DNA of 64,000 nt from Cladocopium goreaui (GCA_947184155.2 CAMXCT020002013.1:277501-341500), one strand, 5' to 3'; counted from the first letter of the stretch, positions 25,601 to 32,513 are shown. Numbers and translations: made by a program. Notes: a model not told the origin generated them from the sequence alone.

Positions 25601-27924
25601 ATGATCCCATACACATATTCCATACATATTCCATATTCCATACATCTCCCTATAAACATCCCAGCAAAATTATTCCATTTGGATTTCATTTGGGATCACC
25701 AGTCATCGATGCCCAAGGAGACACCTGCGGTCCTGCGGTCCGGATCCCGGCACTTCAAGCGCTTCTTCAGAGTCTCAGGGCTGGCCTTGGGCCGACAATG
25801 CTTTGCCTTTGTCTTTTTAGGATATGTATGGAATATTTATGGGATAATTTATGGGATAATTTATGCTGGTTGGTGGTATACCTGGGTTACCTACCCCCCC
25901 GAAAAATATGAAAGGCAGATTGGATCATCATCCCAACTATTGGGGAAAATAAAAAATGTTCCAAACCACCAATCAGTTGTGGGATAATTTATGGGATTAG
26001 GAATATTTGTCCCATAACAATATTTGTCCCATAAATTATGCCATTAATTATATGGCTAGCGCTGCATGGGATTATGAATCGGATATGTCTTGGGAAATTT
26101 CTGAATAGCGCAAACGCTCAGCTCACAGCTCCCTTGAACGGAGAGTGGAATTTTTTGGAGTCGCGCCGATATCTGGAAGCCAAACAATGACAGAAAATTG
26201 CTGTGTCACAAATCATCTTTTATTTACATCTCCATCTTTTCAGGATATAATATGATATAATATGATATAATGGGTCCGGTGGCATCAAACGTTGGGGAAG
26301 GAAATGTGAATGTAACCAGCGATCACCAGCGATATGGGGATGATGCAAGTTGGGATAATGGTGGATGGGCATGATTTCACCCGCGACTTGGGGAACTGTT
26401 GCTGCCACTTTTTTTTGAAGCGGTGCTGAGACAATGATAAGACTGGTTTCACATGGTTTCATAGTACATATTTGTATGTCATTGCATATCTTTGTAGTAT
26501 TTGGGATGATTGATAGTTTTGGGGGTGATTGAGTTCGAGCAATTCAACATCAGAACATTCCAATACGTTCGGAAAGCTGAAGCCGGGCGCAAGCCCCTTA
26601 CTTGTGATGATTCTGGATCAAATGGCTAAGGTTGCCATAAAGGATTTTATATATATATATATATATGTATACATATATATATATATATATAAAACTGTTC
26701 TATTAAATTATATAATATATATATATATAAATGTCTACACATCTTTTTGGGATGAAGTAGAATACAGTACCAAATATGATAGCCTTCTATACGTATTATA
26801 TATTACCACAAACCATCCCTTTCAGAAAGCCTCCTAATATGGTTGATGGAAAATTCAGCATGGGTATGGCAGCCAGTGCATAAAATGGGGTTGAACGGTT
26901 AGGTCGATACATATACAATCATATACACTTATGATCATAGAATAGTGTGTAATAGTGTATATACATATCATATCATATAATCGTATAGATAGATAGTTAG
27001 ATAGATAGATAGATAGATAGGTAGATAGATAGATAGATAAATAGATAGATAGACAGACAAACAGATAGATAGATAGACAGATAGATAGACAGATAGATAG
27101 ACAGATAGATAGACAGATAGGATAGATAGGATAGATAGACAGATAGATAGGATAAGATAGGATAAGATAGGATAGATAGGATAGATAGGATAGATAGGAT
27201 AAGATAGGATAAGATAGGATAAGATAGGATAGATAGGATAGATAGGATAGATAGGATAAGATAGGATAAGATAGGATAAGATAGGATAAGATAAGATAGA
27301 TAGGATAGATAGGATAGATGGGATAGATAGGATAGATAGGATAGATAGGATAGATAGGATAGATAGGATAGATAGGATAGATAGGATAGATAGGATAGAT
27401 AGGATAAGATAGGATAAGATAGGATAGATAGGATAAGATAGGATAAGATAGGATAGATAGGATAAGATAGGATAGATATAAGATAGGATAGATAGGATAG
27501 ATAGGATAGATATAAGATAGGATAGATAGGATAGATAGGATAGATAGGATAGATAGGATAGATAGGATAGATAGGATAGATAGGATAGATAGGATAGGAT
27601 AGATAGGATAGATAGGATAAGATAGGATAGATAGGATAAGATAGGATAGATAGCTAGATAGCTAGATAGATAGCTAGATAGATAGCTAGACAGATAGCTA
27701 GATAGACAGACAGACAGACAGATAGATAGACAAATAGATAGACAGACAAACAGATAGATAGATAGATTATCAATATACATTTATCTATATATATTACAAC
27801 ACCATCATACTTTAATCAAAGACTGGTGTTCCCCCATCGCCCGCGCCTTCTCCACCTCGACTTTCAAGGCCTCCAAGTCCCCAGTCTCTGCGTGAAGCAA
27901 CACAGGGTCCAGCGGTGTTGCCAT
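7496..27924 (-). CDS. Split gene: ankyrin-repeat protein, PSMD10/gankyrin (Nas6)-like
   Basis: Exons, in transcription order: 27924-27811, 25812-25733, 25082-24926, 23197-23056, 22039-21975, 21383-21337, 11270-11188, 9635-9568, 8188-8082, 7629-7496. Phases agree at every junction except 21975/21383, where an exon seems to be missing. The product has an ATG exon, a short basic segment, then consecutive ankyrin repeats (DSDRTALHRACANGHDQVV, DDEAWTPLHSSASRG, GATAMHFAASKGHEEV, GTPLLRAAGAGRFGAMKILL, FHIAITSQNLEMCELLFE) and a C-terminal helix ending in KRGG-stop. PSMD10/Nas6 proteins are all-ankyrin chaperones that bind an ATPase of the 26S proteasome base. The order DSRTALHWAC, then GWSPLH, then TALHYAAS resembles that family, but another cytosolic ankyrin protein is possible. 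Donors include GT, GC (exons 3 and 6) and GA (exon 2). A copia element sits in the intron after exon 6, in the same orientation. The ankyrin assignment is firm; the family name is inferred. Confidence 0.65.
7740..7845. repeat. Family B element
   Basis: CTGGTTGGTGG ... GCACCAACCAG, in the last ankyrin intron. Confidence 0.85.
8082..8188 (-). CDS. Ankyrin gene exon 9
   Basis: After CAAG|G it reads NVFHIAITSQNLEMCELLFE, a good ankyrin helix pair, then a hydrophobic FVFWSWL stretch before the strong donor G|GTGAGAGC. The hydrophobic tail may mean the real donor is earlier (TTT|GTTTTT). Confidence 0.55.
8490..8599. repeat. Family A palindrome
   Basis: In ankyrin intron 8; the right end is disrupted (TTACCATATCAGAG). 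Confidence 0.75.
8642..8761. repeat. Family G palindrome
   Basis: GTGGGGCCCCCCAGTTATAAG ... CTAGGGGGCCCCAC, related to 20899-21012; ends recur near 31700, 42400 and 62600. Confidence 0.75.
9568..9635 (-). CDS. Ankyrin gene exon 8
   Basis: It encodes ADVLRRDKAGETLGVLMARM. The DKAGET turn matches an ankyrin D-x-x-G-x-T loop. It joins exon 7 in phase 0 and ends GG|GTTTC in phase 2, matching exon 9. Confidence 0.6.
9685..9765. repeat. Tandem array of the same unit, diverged
   Basis: Four GGGATTTTATAGTGATTTC-like units just right of ankyrin exon 8. Confidence 0.7.
9900..10860. other. Intronic stretch, nothing recognised
   Basis: Low-complexity AT-rich DNA of ankyrin intron 7. Confidence 0.5.
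10869..10997. repeat. Family A palindrome, long arm variant
   Basis: TACCATCTGGTTATGACTA ... TAGTCACAACCAGAGGGTA, in ankyrin intron 7. Confidence 0.75.
11188..11270 (-). CDS. Ankyrin gene exon 7
   Basis: Acceptor GTCGCAG|GC and donor CCG|GTGCTAGG flank 27 codons with TPLLRAAGAGRFGAMKILLE, a complete ankyrin helix pair. The copia element lies just upstream in the preceding intron. Confidence 0.65.
11441..11561 (-). repeat. 3' LTR of the copia element
   Basis: 121-bp direct copy of 18898-19018. No clear polypurine tract precedes it; the upstream bases read GAGAGTAGATACCAG. Confidence 0.93.
11595..12269 (-). CDS. Third ORF of the copia element, unknown function
   Basis: 224 codons between the RNase H stop and the 3' LTR. 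The first ATG gives a hydrophobic leader (MFRFVVFIAAGAIVMAHLPA); a start at MKMSNWTDEDH, 22 codons later, would give a soluble protein. The middle is low-complexity (T, P, S), and the C-terminal third is ordered (KTWLFARF, LQDLVKYLKAM). I do not recognise the family. Its position is like the extra genes of some plant copia elements, but I see no envelope features. It is in the same frame as the Gag frame and must be made from a spliced or subgenomic RNA or by reinitiation. Confidence 0.6.
   Translation of the reverse strand: MFRFVVFIAAGAIVMAHLPASSMKMSNWTDEDHKECLRLMHKAHGCGVLKALGELVEQETDWSVVSGRNPEGNMSDAAKRQRSDDEASGVLTSSPTKTMPSPSQLTYAPLPTAAASGPMVFAGNDPAPVIQLPAGVASLEVWGRTKVSFGKFMNKRTYVSLHLSTDPEDRRYKTWLFARFSNGSPQLQDLVKYLKAMCDVSVADSMEDKQLVMIPGTDIPRRLV
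12416..15295 (-). CDS. Copia integrase C-terminus, reverse transcriptase and RNase H
   Basis: Open frame overlapping the upstream one by 26 bp, in the +1 frame. It has no ATG at its start (TTG at 15295) and begins GRNPKIPENLL, the natural continuation of the integrase, so it is the second half of pol and not a separate gene. Integrase C-terminal region about 1-130; proline/serine-rich linker; RVT_2-type reverse transcriptase with D501 (GDIKGAFLAA) and VHVDD (591-595); RNase H with D750, E803, D848 and D898 (RWIPTDRMLADGMTK). All expected catalytic residues are present. Expression needs a +1 frameshift or repair of a one-base insertion near 15290. Confidence 0.93.
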   Translation of the reverse strand: MGRNPKIPENLLDEPCEIIPATAPLYEAEVARKVAVRQSARKAVMEMQDSKALRLALSARPRHQNEPKPGDLVAYWRSQKWEKGTLDNQGRWHGPAIVLGKVGRNHVVVHKRQVLRCAPEQIRAATSEERKLIRAPHAELLGLKDAFETGQITSKQYVDLVPLDYPTEAQEGNPAISPSPPPAEGEAAQSLGDRLAVESGTPETPSQDRPQYPNPTSVFGDDMPTSASSTIDKSPAESSSYGPVRRRVSGKNGPQAYYRPGPMRNEDFAEMMDEIMPQIMERVIQDDSAVTDASSHSPRGTSTKRSHSPDDVGSQGPAQIPRVDASASAANAEGSSEVLACCPIKHGLSWSDKKELVDMYHAGVPIEVMLASYYQKRGSKEIPHVNQEPEQQKNIDEAKLAEWHVIEGKHAGRLVLGEEAQAVRQKLAHRIMDSRYVVTLKQEEDSPTRVKARWCLLGHRDPDLSAKALEGALQSPTISQVSRSMLFQTIASNRWTLALGDIKGAFLAAGPLAERYRPLYARLPPGGIPGVPPDSLIEVTGHVYGLNDSPSAWQQKLHKVLISVGFKVSRFDACLYQLRDQGGKLVGIYGVHVDDCATGGEGAVYDSAMKQLKEQFEFRKWRTLDGDFCGARYTQCSKTFAITMGQAKFANNLRPLHLSRSRCANRDAPLDEKEISCLRAINGSLNWISSQSRPDLSTQVSFSQQSFPKPTVGDALAANNAIRRAKQHADLSIVYRPVPMAELAIVCHSDAAYANAKGGATQAGYVLGFTHQDLERGFTCDWSPAYWKSHRLPRVVNSTLSAEAQSMSGAASMCEWLSLLLAEIRDGPCCAQSLWDVPRRPPCTLVTDCKSLFDHLKSPSAPSLDDRRTSIDIVIIRESVRRMSASVRWIPTDRMLADGMTKEAADALDLLRACMRSGKYQISPEEDVLEWRANERNRRKLVAERRAKFNAHLVSLINK
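15270..18842 (-). CDS. Copia Gag-protease-methyltransferase-like-integrase polyprotein
   Basis: 1190 codons from ATG 18842, 55 bp inside the 5' LTR. Order: Gag (about 1-280); CCHC zinc knuckle C291-x2-C-x4-H-x4-C304; retroviral-type aspartic protease with DSG at 385-387; a spacer; a methyltransferase-like domain at about 714-945 with IEVFSPPRFA, CPPCTWAGG (PPC 773-775) and FEHP (824-827); an HHCC finger (H972, H977, C1005, C1008); and an integrase core with D1035, D1096 and E1132 (D,D35E). It makes the particle, processes it and integrates the cDNA. PPC and E-x-P resemble motifs IV and VI of cytosine-5 methyltransferases, but the motif-I glycines are replaced by SPP. The frame stops at 15270 just after QFIFG, where pol continues in another frame. 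Confidence 0.93.
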   Translation of the reverse strand: MAEIGASLKYFSGGDDVDHREYKRWKQWVINKMNVMEKLPKSARGSFVWTLLQGRALEVVEHLSDVDYQKEGGDDVIFQLLDERWPQKERSDEMGEHISEIFGLKAKDGETVRQRCGRARECFDRCKRKTGVSFPDEARGWILLQCSGMNEEQRAVVLARTQGELKFDTMAQSMRSCYPDFTVSRRKSAVGAHVVEPRAILEDDMEPPMNTAEVDFQDVELFLTEHGNDIDTADQDEAYEEHEIADILAVSWREKRQELNKLRQARQFHKEADTRKTYRIEVEELKKRTRCHRCKKIGHWAKECKAPRNNVTKPAASSGSTHAAGCVQAVNTEHFVCAAGWINGPKTLLARVRALRSNAELRTPSLENMEYPVSLVSSPGFAVLDSGCGKTIVGANTLSAFRKIWNDAGIEQPQPLTEENMFRFGNGASELSKESIEMPVCLAERAGTIRAAIVKGDAPLLLSRPAMKRLSAEMDFSRDELRLFDGSTRLPMQVNAAGQYMIPVTEFPQKLQPVESPPVAQESLTVGDATSEALPTNAHEPDAPTSTSVNHEPCPVPEGDSGNEYGANRNNGITIVGKKGKSKDYWVIRPAAREIARVHLRARSERFTPCQTHCPVLPEDLSSNRTTHWRVVDSNEAYQTMHDLWTDPHVAHEHVPVPTGKYWTGETVFQLAPHAVLPSGTEHEVLLNQWTPKQARQVSQHLKHIGNKGNQPRPFDVIEVFSPPRFAKQAAVRGVKCLSADLLTGWDFRKPEHREHMKRLVRETPPELLILCPPCTWAGGWFNLNRMSMSAEDVAEKQRLTMLFINFCCDLIELQLASGNRVLFEHPKGSIAWKLPKVQKLMSKMHVVECDMCCFNLRIPKGLRIRKGTKLLVSHGNMKSLGKKCPGKHHPDHVHHHVVAGSHPEVGSVSRFAGQYTDAFVRAVMDCAPKLRCNPVLSVACHSPTECLVAARVKELNEESLSKMKNSIHKLHENLGHPGNQHMVRLLKHGGASQAAQDLARDHACPQCQSRAKPTPALPAQPERVTTFNQRLGIDIKYITGWNTNQKIPALNMIDYASSFQVVVPIFERVTSEGIRRVVQERWISWAGQPDEIMCDPAKVNISEAMTVPNELAGSIFHITAADAHYQLGKVEVHGGWFNQVLERITHDMSPNSKESWLECVHAAHCKNELIQVYGMTPAQFIFGPQSQDS
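18878..18893 (-). other. Primer-binding site of the copia element
   Basis: Four bases after the 5' LTR, TGGTAGCGGAGCCAGG would pair with a tRNA 3' end ...GCTACCA. TGGTAGCG equals the start of the yeast Ty1 site for initiator tRNA-Met, so that primer is likely. Confidence 0.7.
18898..19018 (-). repeat. 5' LTR of the copia element
   Basis: 121 bp, beginning TGTTGATG and ending GCTACCA on the minus strand, so with TG...CA ends. No base difference from the other LTR was seen by eye. It is very short for copia. Confidence 0.93.
19024..19885. other. Intronic stretch right of the copia element
   Basis: Two direct copies of a GGTGGGGTGGGG-GTTAACGTCATG unit (19050-19190), then unique AT-rich DNA and an AT block at 19690-19740. 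Confidence 0.6.
19889..19992. repeat. Family A palindrome
   Basis: Full copy in the copia-bearing intron. Confidence 0.85.
20829..21168. repeat. Nest of family B, A and G elements
   Basis: A family-B left end (20829-20850), a family-A half (from 20851), a complete family-G element (20899-21012), the rest of the A-like arm, then a nearly full family B at 21052-21168. Confidence 0.65.
20899..21012. repeat. Family G palindrome
   Basis: GTGGTGCCCCCAAGATAGC ... AACTGGGGGGCACCAC, nested in A and B sequence. Confidence 0.78.
21225..21310. repeat. Family A, right end lost
   Basis: Left end intact; it stops about 27 bp before ankyrin exon 6, with no TTACCAGAGGG end. Confidence 0.65.
21337..21383 (-). 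CDS. Ankyrin gene exon 6 (tentative)
   Basis: It encodes VSLEGAQINSQDRNK, an ankyrin loop. A GC donor (AAAG|GCGGGG) joins it in phase to exon 7 (NK-G-TPLLRAAG). Its 5' phase does not fit exon 5, so about 20 residues of a repeat are probably in an unseen exon between them. Confidence 0.45.
21975..22039 (-). CDS. Ankyrin gene exon 5
   Basis: Acceptor GCTACAG|GT completes the glycine codon begun in exon 4, giving AASK-G-HEEVLRQLLAAG, a textbook ankyrin second helix. Donor is AAG|GTGGCT, phase 0. Confidence 0.65.
23056..23197 (-). CDS. Ankyrin gene exon 4
   Basis: Acceptor GCGAG|GAC and donor AAAG|GTGGGG bound 47 codons with DDEAWTPLHSSASRG and GATAMHFAASK, two ankyrin helix-turn-helix units. 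It is markedly GC-rich (many GCG, GCC and CTG codons) compared with its sister exons and the AT-rich introns. Confidence 0.75.
23456..23568. repeat. Family A palindrome
   Basis: First of three copies within 610 bp in ankyrin intron 3. Confidence 0.85.
23747..23850. repeat. Family A palindrome
   Basis: A near-consensus copy. Confidence 0.88.
23963..24066. repeat. Family A palindrome
   Basis: Near-consensus; the left TA is changed to AA. Confidence 0.85.
24744..24814. repeat. Family B, short derivative
   Basis: CTGGTTAGTGGTTTCAACC ... CCCAAACCACCAACC, in ankyrin intron 3. Confidence 0.7.
24926..25082 (-). CDS. Ankyrin gene exon 3, acceptor inside a family-A repeat end
   Basis: It encodes GYKENLRFLRDGG, then the repeat DSDRTALHRACANGHDQVV and LISQGAAVEVE. 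The acceptor CCAG|AGGATAC lies in the terminal inverted repeat of the palindrome at 25077-25193, so the first six exon bases come from the repeat. A GC donor (GAG|GCAGAT) gives the ankyrin spacing expected across the junction to exon 4; a GT donor six bases earlier would be two residues short. Confidence 0.65.
25077..25193. repeat. Family A palindrome supplying a splice acceptor
   Basis: The left end (TATCCTCTGGTC) overlaps ankyrin exon 3 by six bases. On the minus strand it reads GACCAG|AGGATA, with the acceptor inside the terminal repeat. Confidence 0.75.
25370..25590. repeat. AT and CATAT microsatellite
   Basis: (AT)n then ATCATATCATATTAT units, in ankyrin intron 2. Confidence 0.92.
25733..25812 (-). 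CDS. Ankyrin gene exon 2
   Basis: Acceptor AAAAAG|ACA is in phase 0 with exon 1. It encodes a basic segment including SPETLKKRLKCRDPDR. A GA donor (CGCAG|GACC) puts exon 3 in frame; the GT donor 8 bases further on does not. Confidence 0.5.
25865..25976. repeat. Family B element
   Basis: CTGGTTGGTGGTATACC ... AAACCACCAATCAG, 53 bp upstream of ankyrin exon 2. Confidence 0.85.
26000..26985. other. Intronic stretch, ankyrin intron 1
   Basis: AT blocks at 26645-26730. A short open plus frame at 26560-26630 (KLKPGASPLLVMILDQMAK) was seen but is unsupported. Confidence 0.45.
26986..27776. repeat. GATA-type array of about 0.8 kb
   Basis: GATAGATAG tetramers at both sides and GATAGGATAA/GATAGGATAG pentamer-based units in the middle. 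The minus strand has a long open frame (SILSILSYLS) that is only a product of the repeat. It lies just downstream of ankyrin exon 1. Confidence 0.95.
27811..27924 (-). CDS. Ankyrin gene exon 1 with start codon
   Basis: ATG at 27924-27922 opens 38 codons beginning MATPLDPVLLHAETGDLEAL, an acidic amphipathic helix like the first, degenerate repeat of gankyrin. It ends AAA|GTATGATGG in phase 0. Upstream sequence is 5' UTR or promoter without a recognisable motif. Confidence 0.6.
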
Positions 27925-28029
27925 GGCGCTGAAGCTCCGGAAGATGACGGATCTTGGGGATGCAAACCCATGGATCCATGGATGAATCTATGGATGACAT
28001 CCAAATATGGATGAACACGGAACACAATA

Positions 28030-28810
28030 CGTTTTAAAGATGCAACCCATGTTTTCTTCTGCCGTTTTTTCTTGATCGAATCAATTTTTCGACATCGGGA
28101 AATCTTAGGAATGCTTTTCCTTGGGAAAGAGATGAATTCTCCCAAGGAATCATGCACTTTTGTGACTTGAGTCTCCATGCCCATCAGGTCGCATCCAATC
28201 TTTCTGCCTTTGGGTACCCTTGAAAAACATCAAAAAGTGCCGGCAGCTGGCATCCAGTTCGCATCTGGGCTATGGCTCAAACGAAGAAATCCCCTGGATT
28301 TCACCAAAAAGCGCCTGGATTTCATGATTTGAATGGAGGTCGGCCCATCCAAATGGGGAGCTGTTGGCCCATTCCCATATTTTTCGCCCCAGTTGATGAA
28401 TAACTTCTATTGGCAATTGACCATCATTGATATAGACATAGAGCTAAGAGTCACTAAGCCATATGGGGATATGATGCATGACATGTTCATTGCTTTTCCG
28501 CAACATGCCCAGTGTCAATAGTTCAATCATCATCCACATTGCACCCCATTGATGGTTGTCCATGGCCACGGCAAATTTGCTTGGCGCCATCCACCATGGC
28601 CCGGTTTCTCGAGACTTCCATGTTATCAACGGATCATAGAGTCTCCCAATAGGGGGAGAAGTCAATTAGCTGATTTTTACCTTCCAAAAGTTACGGAGAA
28701 CTTAAGATACCTTCCAAGAAATCGTTTATGAAAGTATGGCGTTGCCTCTATAGTTTATGTGGATAATATATTCGGCATATCAACCCCCAAAAGTTGGGAT
28801 ACAACCCCTT
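28030..28810. other. Stretch upstream of the ankyrin gene
   Basis: Would hold its promoter; no TATA-like or SL-related motif recognised. Confidence 0.4.
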
Positions 28811-28814
28811 TACC

Positions 28815-28980
28815 ATCCTATACCTGTGTTATGTATATTATATATATATTATATTTTAAATTATATATATATAATCATATATATATCATATTTTATATAT
28901 ATATATATGTATTATATAATATATAATATCAAATATATATATATATATTACTATATATATAATATATATATATAATATTG
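28815..28980. repeat. AT microsatellite
   Basis: Ends directly at the left end of the TTTAGGG element. Confidence 0.9.
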
Positions 28981-28990
28981 CCCGCAGACG

Positions 28991-29318
28991 CCGTGTGTTG
29001 CCCAGACATTAACATTGAGAATGTCGTGCTGTCAAATACGATAGGAGAGATTGCAGAAAATACTGCATATACGCAGTTTTTTCTGGTTTAGGATTCAAAT
29101 TTTTCAGGGTTTAGGTTTTAGGGTTTTAGGGTTTAAGGTTTTAGGGTTTTAGGGTTTAGGATTTTAGGGTTTAGGGTTTTAGGGTTTTAGGGTTTAGGCT
29201 TTAGGGTTCGTCGTCTGGGAAATCTCAAGACAATGGCCCTGCGCAGGTGTTTGAGCATGCTGAAGAATAATGCTTCAACGCCATTTGAACTTTCCGGGCA
29301 ACACACAGCGCCTGGCCG
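28991..29318. mobile_element. Element with an interstitial TTTAGGG core, copy 1
   Basis: GTGTGTTGCCC at the left and GGGCAACACAC at the right are inverted ends. The middle (29104-29210) is a run of TTTAGGG and TTTTAGGG, the telomere type known from dinoflagellates and plants. The outer parts match 30259-30528. Confidence 0.7.
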
Positions 29319-29970
29319 TGATATATATGTGTATGTGTATATATATATATATTATTTTCACTTCTAACATTTTCACTTCCTGGATGCACGTCCAAGTATG
29401 ACCTTATACCCCCCATGGTTGTTAACACCGACCATGGAACATCAGCCACACCTCCACGGCGACTTCGCTACTTCGTTACCTGATCAGCTTGCTGAAGGTG
29501 CCAATTTTAGGTGCAGAAAATGGCTTTCCCATGGGTTTAACATGGTTTAACTTATCATTTCGATGGGTTCAACATGGTTTAACTTATCATTTCGATGGTT
29601 TCAACATGGTTTAACTTATCATTTCGATGGTTTTTCGATATATGGTATCTGCTCTCTTGTTTGGGAACGAGACTGAAGCAATTTGAAAACACGAGTTCCC
29701 CCCACCCTTTTGAAGGATACTAACAGAAACATGAAGCTGCTGTCAAACCCGCAACTCATCTGATGCTTTCACCGCAAAACTACCATGATGATACAGATTT
29801 GGCTACGGGTCAAAACCCTGGTACCCTGGTTCACATCAAAATAGCTGGTATGGCTGGATGTTCATCCCTAGGTCTCAACGAATTCCCATTTCAGGGAGAT
29901 TCAGATTGCTGGTCTGCCATCATCCTTTGACCAACCAAAACCCAGGGCCTTCAGACGCACGGGTTGTCTC

Positions 29971-29995
29971 GCGCGCGTGATTTTATCACGCGCGC
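29971..29995. other. GC-rich perfect stem-loop
   Basis: GCGCGCGTGAT-TTT-ATCACGCGCGC: 11-bp stem, 3-base loop, alone in AT-rich DNA. Confidence 0.8.
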
Positions 29996-30258
29996 CCCCG
30001 CGCTCTTAGGCCCCTATGATGGGCGACTGAGCCGCAATGGCAAGAGCAAGATGTATAGAATGGAGAAACAGCGGCAGGAGTTATCAGGAGTTTTATCCCT
30101 GGCTGATAAGAGGTGCCATGAACCTTTGAAATTGATCACTCCTCATGCTGCCCCAAGCAGGTTGGTCAGGTTTGTCAGTTATACCAGTTATACCTAGCTT
30201 TGTTGGTGGGATATCCTGGACATCTATGGGTCAAAATGATCGACTCCCAGAGACAAAT

Positions 30259-30528
30259 GCCGTGTGTTGCCCAGACATTAACATTGAGGATGTCGTGCTG
30301 TCAAATACGATGGGAGAGATTGCAGAAAATACTGCATATACGCAGTGTTTTCTGGTTTAGGATTCAAATTGTTCAGGGTTTAGGTTTTAGGGTTTTAGGG
30401 TTTAAGGGTCTAGGGTTCGTCGTCTGGGAAATCTCAAGACACTGGCCCTGCGCAGGTGTTTGAGCATGTTGAAGGATAATGCTTAAACGCCATTTGAACC
30501 TTCCGGGCAACACACAGCACCTGGCCGT
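30259..30528. mobile_element. Element with an interstitial TTTAGGG core, copy 2
   Basis: Same flanks in the same orientation as copy 1, but with only about 40 bp of TTTAGGG-like repeats (30373-30412). Confidence 0.7.
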
Positions 30529-30641
30529 AGTATTATAATATTGGCAGGCGCATTGGTACCCCAATGTTGAAGCCATATTCAGGTACTCACATGTTCTCAC
30601 TGTGTCTACTGTTCTTAATTGGTTCCCAGGTCCACCCAATT

Positions 30642-30780
30642 CAATGGCCATTTTAGGAACCTAAATTGGAGGTACCTACCATATATAAGGCCTATGTAAG
30701 GCCTAAATTTCAGGGAATATCACCACAAAATATGGCCTTATATGGTACAGTACCTCCATTTTAGCCTGAAATTCCCATTG
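30642..30780. repeat. Family H palindrome
   Basis: CAATGGCCATTTTAGGAACC, AAATTGGAGGTACCTACCAT ... TATGGTACAGTACCTCCATT, CCCATTG. Confidence 0.75.
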
Positions 30781-30800
30781 ACCAATCTACACGGCCATCT

Positions 30801-30870
30801 TTTTGCCGCAGAAGAAATGGTCGTCTCAAGCCATCCGCAAGGCCAATGGAACTGAGTGGCAACGTTTCTC
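30801..30870 (+). other. Possible plus-strand exon
   Basis: TTTGCCGCAG|AAG then KKWSSQAIRKANGTEWQRFS before GGATG|GTGGCG. It is the only plus-strand candidate with good borders in the 28-32 kb stretch. Confidence 0.3.
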
Positions 30871-31049
30871 GGGATGGTGGCGACAGCAACCCAATTTTTA
30901 CATGGTTTTTACATGGCATCAATGTCAATATCTTTTTTTTATATTTTTTGGGGATGAATATCTATAAAATACCTATGACCTATGGGGCTGATGATTTTGG
31001 GGGATGAACATCCATAACGGAACTAGCCGCTGGATGATTCGAACTTGGA

Positions 31050-31190
31050 GTATTCACCAACAGTTACTTGGTGTATTCTTTCCTACCAGAGTCAGTCGCT
31101 TTTTTGCTGGAGGTCGCTTCACTACCAGGCAGACTGCAACTGGAAGTGTCTGGTGGAATTTGAAAGATGCCCAAATTTACGGCTAAAGAC
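31050..31190. other. Coding-like island
   Basis: Minus reads IFQIPPDTSSCSLPGSEATS ahead of CTCTG|GTAGGAAAG; plus reads GGRFTTRQTATGSVWWNLKD. No match. Confidence 0.2.
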
Positions 31191-31764
31191 GAGTAAAACG
31201 GGATGCCTGGAATCTCCCAAAAAGTGTGGAAAACGATGGGAAAGTGGACCTCCATCACCTATTATATATATATATATATATCCATCACCTATATACTATG
31301 TGATCCGAGAAAACTATGATTTTGCTGAACTTGAGCAAAATTGCAAGAAACACCAAAATTTCTAACATGTCCTCTATAAACGTCACATTCTGAGTGCGTC
31401 AACCATTCTCTACCATTTAACAGTTGCGTTATAGACCAAGAACATGACGAACATGTATGAAATTGTACTGAGGTAAAGCCAATCATAAACCATCCCCAAT
31501 GGGAATTTATCATGGGATCATGGCAGTGGGTCTGCCACGACATTGCCATTGCCAGAAAATCTTTCTCGTCCCGTCCCGTCCCAGTTCGTTCGCCAAGTTT
31601 GCGAACATCAATCTTTACAACTACAGTAGTTTAACTGGGTTTTGTGGTGCGCATAAATTATGGTTATATGATGTTATATGGTGGTCAATAAATTACTTGA
31701 AATTAGGGGGCACCACTTTGTGTATCAGATATTAGTATCAAATATGCATCATATGCCTTGGGTC

Positions 31765-31900
31765 TCCCGGACTGTTGCTGTCTTCTTGCTTTGGGGCCAC
31801 GTAGCCTCAGAGCATATCTGGGAGTTTCCGTGGCGGCCCAGCATTCGGAGTTCGTCTAAATTCGGGGGATCTATGCAACAAAAACTGCCACTTTCATGCG
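31765..31900. other. Coding-like island
   Basis: Minus reads NLDELRMLGRHGNSQICSEA; plus reads VSRTVAVFLLWGHVASEHIW. It lies between the uL1 stop and the ankyrin start and is unassigned. Confidence 0.2.
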
Positions 31901-32513
31901 GACAAACCATCATTGACGATGGTAAATGTGAGGATACCAGATTTTCTGAGCTATGTTCGATCTTATCCTGAGATATCCTGAGTGGGTTTTATATGGTTTT
32001 ATCAAGTTGCCATTTCAACTTAAAATCATGATTCTCCATCCTAAGTGGATGTTGGGGTACAAAATTCTTTGGACGCTTAAAATCAGTAAAGCCGGAAGGG
32101 ACTCAAAATTTACTGAGCAGCCCGTCCCATAGAAAAAACTAAAAACCATAGAGAACATGTTGGTGAAAGCATGTCCAATGGGTTCAATCAGTCCAATCCA
32201 CTCCTAAGACATAGCAGACCCTGCGGGCTGTTTGGGGGTCACCTGGACCACTACCTTCTGTGTTCAACCCCACTACGGTAGGACCTGAAATTGAGTGTCA
32301 AGATTTTTCTGATAGATTTGGAGGTTTCCTAATAATCCTAAGTCATGGGGGTACCCATAAATCAATCCAAATCATCTATTTTAATAGGAGTTTCCATTAC
32401 ATCATTATAAACCATCCAAATCATCTATTTTAGTAGGATTTTCCATTATAAACCATCCAAATCATCTATTTTAGTAGGATTTTCCATTAGAAACCATCCA
32501 TTCATAGGGACCT

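Noticed and set aside
26968-27780. 270-codon open frame SILSILSYLS on the minus strand
   Set aside because: Pure translation of the GATA-type microsatellite.
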